Source: Phenylobacterium parvum (GTDB lineage: Bacteria > Pseudomonadota > Alphaproteobacteria > Caulobacterales > Caulobacteraceae). Taken from it: a stretch of 64,000 bases of DNA. A program made the position numbers and the translations under genes. The DNA is taken from positions 1,426,001-1,490,000 of the forward strand of contig NZ_CP029479.1 of assembly GCF_003150835.1 (NCBI RefSeq), given 5' to 3'. Position 1 is the first letter of the stretch, and each line of letters starts with the position of its first letter. Under the pieces are notes generated by a model, which did no database searches, had not been told where the DNA came from, and saw nothing but the letters and a program-made list of their open reading frames with translations. Of this stretch, positions 59,983 through 64,000 are shown in pieces.

Positions 59983-60546
59983 TCAGCCCTGCCGCATGCC
60001 CTTCAGGGCCCGGGTCCAGCGCGCCAGTTCGTCGAGGGTGACCTTGGCCGCCAGGCTGTGCCCATCGTTGGGGACGAAGCCCTTCTCGGCGTCCAGGTGC
60101 TCGCCGACCATGGGAATGGCGACGCCCTCCACCAGGGGCATGATCTTGACCGTGGTCAGCATCTGCTTGGCCATCTGGACGGCGCGCACGCCGCCGGACT
60201 GGCCTCCATAGCTGACGAAGGCGGCGGGCTTCCCGTTCCACTCGGAGTACAGGTAATCCACCGCGTTCACGAAGGCCGGCGGCGGCATGAAGTTGTACTC
60301 GGGCATGACGAAGACGTAGGCGTCGGCGGACTCGACGCTGGCCGCCCAGGCCTTGGTGTAGTCGAACTGGTAGTTCCGCAGGCGCGGGTGCCAGGGTTCA
60401 TTGAAGATCGGCAGGTTGAAGTCCGCCAGGTCGACCAGGGTCGCCTCGAAGTCGCCATGGGCCTCGGCCAGCCCCTGGAACCAGCGCGCGATGTGGGGTC
60501 CGACCCGGTTGGGGCGGGTCGAGCAGATGATCGTCTGAAGTTTCAC
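59983..60546 (-). CDS. NADPH-dependent FMN reductase family protein
   Basis: The 187-residue flavodoxin-like protein has the flavin phosphate loop CSTRPNRVGPHIARW near the N-terminus. It has the conserved MPEYNFMPPPAFVNAVDYL and the segment FVSYGGQSGGVRAVQ, as in the YhdA/ArsH-type flavin or quinone reductases. It starts with GTG at 60544-60546 behind AGGAGAG. It is 29 bases after the Baeyer-Villiger monooxygenase gene and could supply reduced flavin or detoxify quinones. The monooxygenase has its own FAD and NADPH sites, so a reductase partner is not required by it. Confidence 0.87.
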   Translation of the reverse strand: MKLQTIICSTRPNRVGPHIARWFQGLAEAHGDFEATLVDLADFNLPIFNEPWHPRLRNYQFDYTKAWAASVESADAYVFVMPEYNFMPPPAFVNAVDYLYSEWNGKPAAFVSYGGQSGGVRAVQMAKQMLTTVKIMPLVEGVAIPMVGEHLDAEKGFVPNDGHSLAAKVTLDELARWTRALKGMRQG

Positions 60547-60575
60547 GGAAACTCTCCTGGAGGACGGGGGCGGGC

Positions 60576-62504
60576 TCAGGCGACCGGTTCAGCCGCCTTC
60601 TCGATACGGAAGTCTCCCGGGTCGGGGGCCAGGGTCGCCCGCCAGTAGTCGACCAGGGCGAAGGGCCAGTTCTGGGTCACCCTGCCCTTCTCGTTCTTGT
60701 ACCAGCTGGAGACCTGCGGCGCGCCCCAGGCCATCAGGCCGTTGGCGGCGTCGACCCGGGCGTTGAAGGCGTCGTGGACTTCGCGCTTGGGCTCCATGGC
60801 CCGGGCGCCGGTCTCAGCCAGCATCTTCAGGCAGCCGACGATGTAGCGGACGCTGCACTCCGAGAAGAAGATGATGGATCCGTTGACCACGATGTTGGTG
60901 TTCGGCCCGTAGATCATGAACAGGTTGGGGAAGCCCGGCGTGGTCATGCCCAGATAGGCCCGCGGGTCGCCGTCCCAGGTCGCATGAAGGTCGGCGGCGC
61001 CTCGGCCGCGGATCTTCATCGGCTCCAGGAACTTCGAGGCGTGGAAGCCCGTACCATAGATGATGACGTCGAAGTCACGGGCGGTTCCGTCGGCCGTGAC
61101 GATGCCCGCCTCTGTGATCTCGGTAATCCCGTCGGTGACCAGTGAGACATTGTCTCGCTGCAGGGCCGCCATCCAGACGCCGTTGTCGAGGAGCGAGCGC
61201 TTGCCGCCCACCGGGTAGGTCGGGACCACCTTCTCAACCAGGTCCGGGCGGGTGGGCGCCTGGGCGGCGATGGCCGCGGCGATCATCTCGCGGAATTCGA
61301 GGTTGGCGGCGGAGACGGCCGTCTGCGGGCCGTTCCAGCCCGGATCAGCCTGGACCATGGGCAGGAGACCGTCGGTCACCATCCAGAACATCCAGAAGCG
61401 GTACCACTTGTCGTAGTAGGGCACGTGCTCCATCAGCCAGTTCATGCCGTCGGGCACGTCCTCGTGATAATGCGGCACGGGGAAGCCCCAGGGCGGGGTC
61501 CGCTGGATGATGGTGAGGCTGCCGACCTTGCCGGCGATCTCCGGCACGAACTGGTAGGCGCTGGCGCCGGTGCCGATCACCGCCACCCGCTTGCCGGTCA
61601 GGTCGACGTCATGGCGCCAGCGGGCCGAGTGGAAGGCGGGTCCGGCGAAGCGGTCGCGGCCCTTGATGTCGGGCATCCGGGGCCGGTTCAGCTGCCCCAC
61701 GGCGGTAATGACGGCGTTGGCCTCGATGACCCGGCGCGCGCCGGCCCTGTCCTTGACGGTGACCTTCCACAGGGCCCGGGACTCGTCCCAGTCGAGGGTC
61801 TCGACCTCGGTCTCGAAGGCGATCTTGCCCCGCAGGTCGTAGCGGTCGGCGACGCCCCGGAAGTAGTCCAGCAGGATGGGCTGGGTGGAGAAGTGCTGGG
61901 GCCAGTGATGGTTGGGCTCGAAGCTGTAGGAATAGATGTGGTTGGAGGAGTCCACCCGGCAGCCGGGATAGGTGTTCTCGAACCAGGTGCCGCCCACGTC
62001 GGGGTTCTTGTCGACGATCTCGTAGCTGACACCGGCCTGGCTCAGGCGGATGCCGGTCAGCAGGCCCGACATGCCCGCGCCGATCACCAGGACGTGCATC
62101 CTGGCGGCGCTGTCCTTAAGGCGCGGGGAGTCCCAGACCGGCGTCTTGGTGTTGGTCTCACCCAGGCTCAGCTCGTCAACCAGGAAGTCGGCGTAACCCT
62201 CGGGGATCTCGGCCCCGGCCACAAAGCTCATCATGCGGCGAAGGGCGGCGGCGGAGGGCTGGTGGGTCCGGCCCCGCCCGTTGGTGAACCATTCGACCAG
62301 GGCGACCTTGGCCTCGGCCAGGAACTTCTGTTGTTCGGCCTCGGGCACGCCGGTGTCGCCCCGGGACAGGGGCACATAGGCCGGGGTCCACTCGGGCCGG
62401 AGCCAATGGTCCTGACCGGTCAGGTGCACCAGGGCCGCCTGCAGGGCCGGCTGGTGGGCGGCGGCGAGCGCCCTGTCTAGCTGGGTCAGGTCGATGTCGG
62501 ACAC
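60576..62504 (-). CDS. Baeyer-Villiger-type flavin monooxygenase with N-terminal extension
   Basis: Baeyer-Villiger monooxygenases insert oxygen next to a ketone to give esters or lactones using FAD and NADPH. The 642-residue protein has the FAD motif GAGMSG (142-147) and the full fingerprint F286-x-G288-x3-H292-x3-W296. Next come the NADPH motif GTGASA (311-316) and a third motif ATG-like region IIYGTGFHASKF. The roughly 135-residue N-terminal extension before the first Rossmann fold resembles that of 4-hydroxyacetophenone monooxygenase (about 640 residues). The substrate is not determined. GTG start at 62502-62504 with GGGGGAAA upstream. Confidence 0.88.
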   Translation of the reverse strand: MSDIDLTQLDRALAAAHQPALQAALVHLTGQDHWLRPEWTPAYVPLSRGDTGVPEAEQQKFLAEAKVALVEWFTNGRGRTHQPSAAALRRMMSFVAGAEIPEGYADFLVDELSLGETNTKTPVWDSPRLKDSAARMHVLVIGAGMSGLLTGIRLSQAGVSYEIVDKNPDVGGTWFENTYPGCRVDSSNHIYSYSFEPNHHWPQHFSTQPILLDYFRGVADRYDLRGKIAFETEVETLDWDESRALWKVTVKDRAGARRVIEANAVITAVGQLNRPRMPDIKGRDRFAGPAFHSARWRHDVDLTGKRVAVIGTGASAYQFVPEIAGKVGSLTIIQRTPPWGFPVPHYHEDVPDGMNWLMEHVPYYDKWYRFWMFWMVTDGLLPMVQADPGWNGPQTAVSAANLEFREMIAAAIAAQAPTRPDLVEKVVPTYPVGGKRSLLDNGVWMAALQRDNVSLVTDGITEITEAGIVTADGTARDFDVIIYGTGFHASKFLEPMKIRGRGAADLHATWDGDPRAYLGMTTPGFPNLFMIYGPNTNIVVNGSIIFFSECSVRYIVGCLKMLAETGARAMEPKREVHDAFNARVDAANGLMAWGAPQVSSWYKNEKGRVTQNWPFALVDYWRATLAPDPGDFRIEKAAEPVA

Positions 62505-62581
62505 GTTGTTTCCCCCGGGATCGCAATCCTGTTTGCGGCATGAAACCGCAGGCCGGCCCGGAAAGGAAGGGCGCCCCGACG

Positions 62582-63844
62582 TCAGCCGGCGGGGTGCAGC
62601 TTCACCCTCAGGGTCTCGTAGCCCTTTACGAAGCTGGAACGCACCCGATGCGGCTCCTCGAGCACCTCGACGAAGCTGAAGCGCTTGAGGATTTCCTCCC
62701 AGACGATCTTCAGCTGGAGCTCGGCCAGACGATTGCCCACGCAGCGGTGGATGCCGAAGCCGAAGGACAGGTGCTGGCGCGGGCGCTCGCGGTCAATGAT
62801 GAAGGCGTCGGGGTTCTCAATCGCCCGCTCATCCCGGTTGCCCGAGACATACCACATGACGACCTTGTCGCCCTTGCGGATGGTCTTGCCGCCCAGTTCG
62901 ATGTCCTGGAGCGCCGTGCGACGCATGTGGGCCAGGGGCGTCTGCCAGCGGATGATCTCCGGAACCATCGACTCGATCAGGCCGGGGTTGGCGCGCAGCT
63001 TGGCGTATTCCGCCGGATTCTGGTTCAGGGCCAGGACGCCGCCGGAAATCGAGTTCCGGGTGGTGTCGTTACCGCCGACGATCAGCAGGATGATGTTCCC
63101 CAGATACTCCTCGGGGGTCATGTTCTTGGTAGCGTCGCTGTGGGCCATCATCGAGACGAGGTCGCCGGCCGGCGGCTTGTTGATCCTCTCGTTCCAGAGG
63201 CCGGTGAAGACCTCCAGGCACTCCATCAGCTCGGCCTGCCGTTCCTCTTCGGTTTCCACCAGGCCGCCCGCATAGGGGATGGTGGTGGCCACGTCGGACC
63301 AGCGGGTCAGGCGGCGTCGCTCCTCGAAGGGGAAGTCGAACAGGGTCGCCAGCATCTGGGTGGTGAGCTCGACGGAGACCCGGTCCACCCAGTCGAAGGC
63401 CTCGCCGACCGGAAGGTTGTCGAGGATGCGGCAGGCCCGCTCCCGGATGATGGGCTCCATGGTCTTGAGGTTGCCGGGCGAGACGATGGGGCTGACGGCC
63501 TTGCGCTGCTCGTCGTGCCGGGGCGGGTCCATGGCGATGAAGCTGGGCCGGCGCAGGTCCGGCCGGGCGTCGCGGATGGTGATGCCGCCCAGGGCCGCCT
63601 CGGAGGAGAAGACGCCGTGGTTGGTGTCCACCGCCATGATGTCGTTGTAGCGGGTCACTGACCAGTAGGGCCCGAACTCGGAGTCCTTGCACCAGTGGAC
63701 GGGGTCTTCGTTCCGAAGGCGCTCGAAGACCGGCCAGAAGGCATTGGACTTGAAGAGCTCCGGATCGCCGGGGTTGAGGTCCTCAAGCTTCAGGGCGTAG
63801 GCGCGGGCGCGCGCCTCATCCAGACTGATCGCACCATCGGCCAT
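62582..63844 (-). CDS. Cytochrome P450, CYP153-like
   Basis: Soluble bacterial P450 of 420 residues. The heme-ligand loop is F361-G-F-G364-I-H-R-C368-V-G370, the K-helix ExxR is Glu296-Arg299 and the I-helix oxygen-activation site is GGNDTTRNS (257-265). The segments EIIRWQTPLAHMRRTAL and WYVSGNRDERAIENPD strongly resemble CYP153 alkane and fatty-acid terminal hydroxylases as I remember them; that subfamily call needs an alignment. No ferredoxin or ferredoxin reductase gene is seen beside it in the window, so redox partners must lie elsewhere or beyond 64000. ATG at 63842-63844 with GGAGGAAA upstream. Confidence 0.9.
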   Translation of the reverse strand: MADGAISLDEARARAYALKLEDLNPGDPELFKSNAFWPVFERLRNEDPVHWCKDSEFGPYWSVTRYNDIMAVDTNHGVFSSEAALGGITIRDARPDLRRPSFIAMDPPRHDEQRKAVSPIVSPGNLKTMEPIIRERACRILDNLPVGEAFDWVDRVSVELTTQMLATLFDFPFEERRRLTRWSDVATTIPYAGGLVETEEERQAELMECLEVFTGLWNERINKPPAGDLVSMMAHSDATKNMTPEEYLGNIILLIVGGNDTTRNSISGGVLALNQNPAEYAKLRANPGLIESMVPEIIRWQTPLAHMRRTALQDIELGGKTIRKGDKVVMWYVSGNRDERAIENPDAFIIDRERPRQHLSFGFGIHRCVGNRLAELQLKIVWEEILKRFSFVEVLEEPHRVRSSFVKGYETLRVKLHPAG

Positions 63845-63930
63845 GGGGTTTCCTCCGCGTTCGGGGCTCCTTGAGCGCCCCTTGAGAGAAGCAGGAAAAC
63901 CCAATCCGTCCAGCCCGGCAAGGGCGAGCT

Positions 63931-64000
63931 TCAGGCGCCGACCTGCGCCTCGGCTATGGCCTCGGCCAGATCTGCTGGCAGGGAGATGCCAGATGCGGCG
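63931..64000 (-). CDS. C-terminal end of an unidentified gene (cut by the window edge)
   Basis: On the minus strand a frame runs open from the window edge to a TGA at 63931-63933, giving a 22-residue tail that ends PADLAEAIAEAQVGA. It has the composition of a real alpha-helical C-terminus, and the 86 bases to the P450 start would be a normal intergenic gap. Too little is visible to name a family; a ferredoxin, regulator or dehydrogenase would all fit the neighbourhood. Confidence 0.35.
   Translation of the reverse strand, partial: AASGISLPADLAEAIAEAQVGA

Overview
The window is GC-rich, densely packed and free of insertion sequences. Its gene order matches the long conserved chromosomal blocks of alphaproteobacteria. 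LexA boxes of the GTTC-N7-GTTC type, LpxI in place of LpxH, a Caulobacter-like stretch lpxI-lpxA-fabZ-lpxD-ompH-bamA-rseP(mmpA)-dxr-cdsA-uppS-frr-pyrH-tsf-rpsB-dnaE, and a SidA-like micropeptide upstream of dnaE point to the family Caulobacteraceae. The hydrocarbon-oxidising genes at the right end would suit Phenylobacterium or a relative, but the genus is inference.

Positions 1-4.5 kb hold rpmF, a beta-lactamase-family lipoprotein hydrolase, pyrG, secG and tpiA. From 4.7 to 12.7 kb, plus-strand genes give a ppiD-trpE pair, a DUF481 envelope protein, the overlapping trpGDC run and lexA with its own SOS boxes. comEC lies antisense to lexA and is followed by gltX and gltA. From 17.6 to 32.2 kb a long minus-strand series makes the envelope and the translation machinery. 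Read in transcription order it is rpsB, tsf, pyrH, frr, uppS, cdsA, dxr, rseP, bamA, ompH, lpxD, fabZ, lpxA, lpxI, lpxB. It couples ribosome synthesis, isoprenoid and phospholipid precursors, outer-membrane protein assembly and lipid A.

From 32.4 to 38.6 kb lie dnaE, an unannotated-size 29-residue membrane peptide gene under LexA boxes (a likely sidA), lolD, lolC/E and a DUF1467 gene. From 38.6 to 44.6 kb are a methylmalonyl-CoA epimerase, a fused double CaiB/BaiF CoA-transferase, RNase J, coaX and birA. From 44.6 to 59.7 kb is the complete complex I operon nuoA-N on the minus strand. It is interrupted by two extra small genes: an NTF2-like protein between nuoD and nuoE and a lipoprotein between nuoH and nuoI. 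A plus-strand tRNA-Asp follows. The last 4 kb is a small oxidative set: a flavin reductase, a Baeyer-Villiger monooxygenase, a CYP153-like P450, and the tail of one more gene.

The most interesting local system is the SOS circuit. lexA carries two boxes in its promoter, and the 29-residue SidA-like gene carries one perfect and one degenerate box. Because that gene lies just upstream of dnaE on the same strand with no strong terminator between, damage-induced read-through into the replicative polymerase gene is possible. No stretch above about 250 bases lacks a gene, and I saw no CRISPR array, transposon or rRNA.
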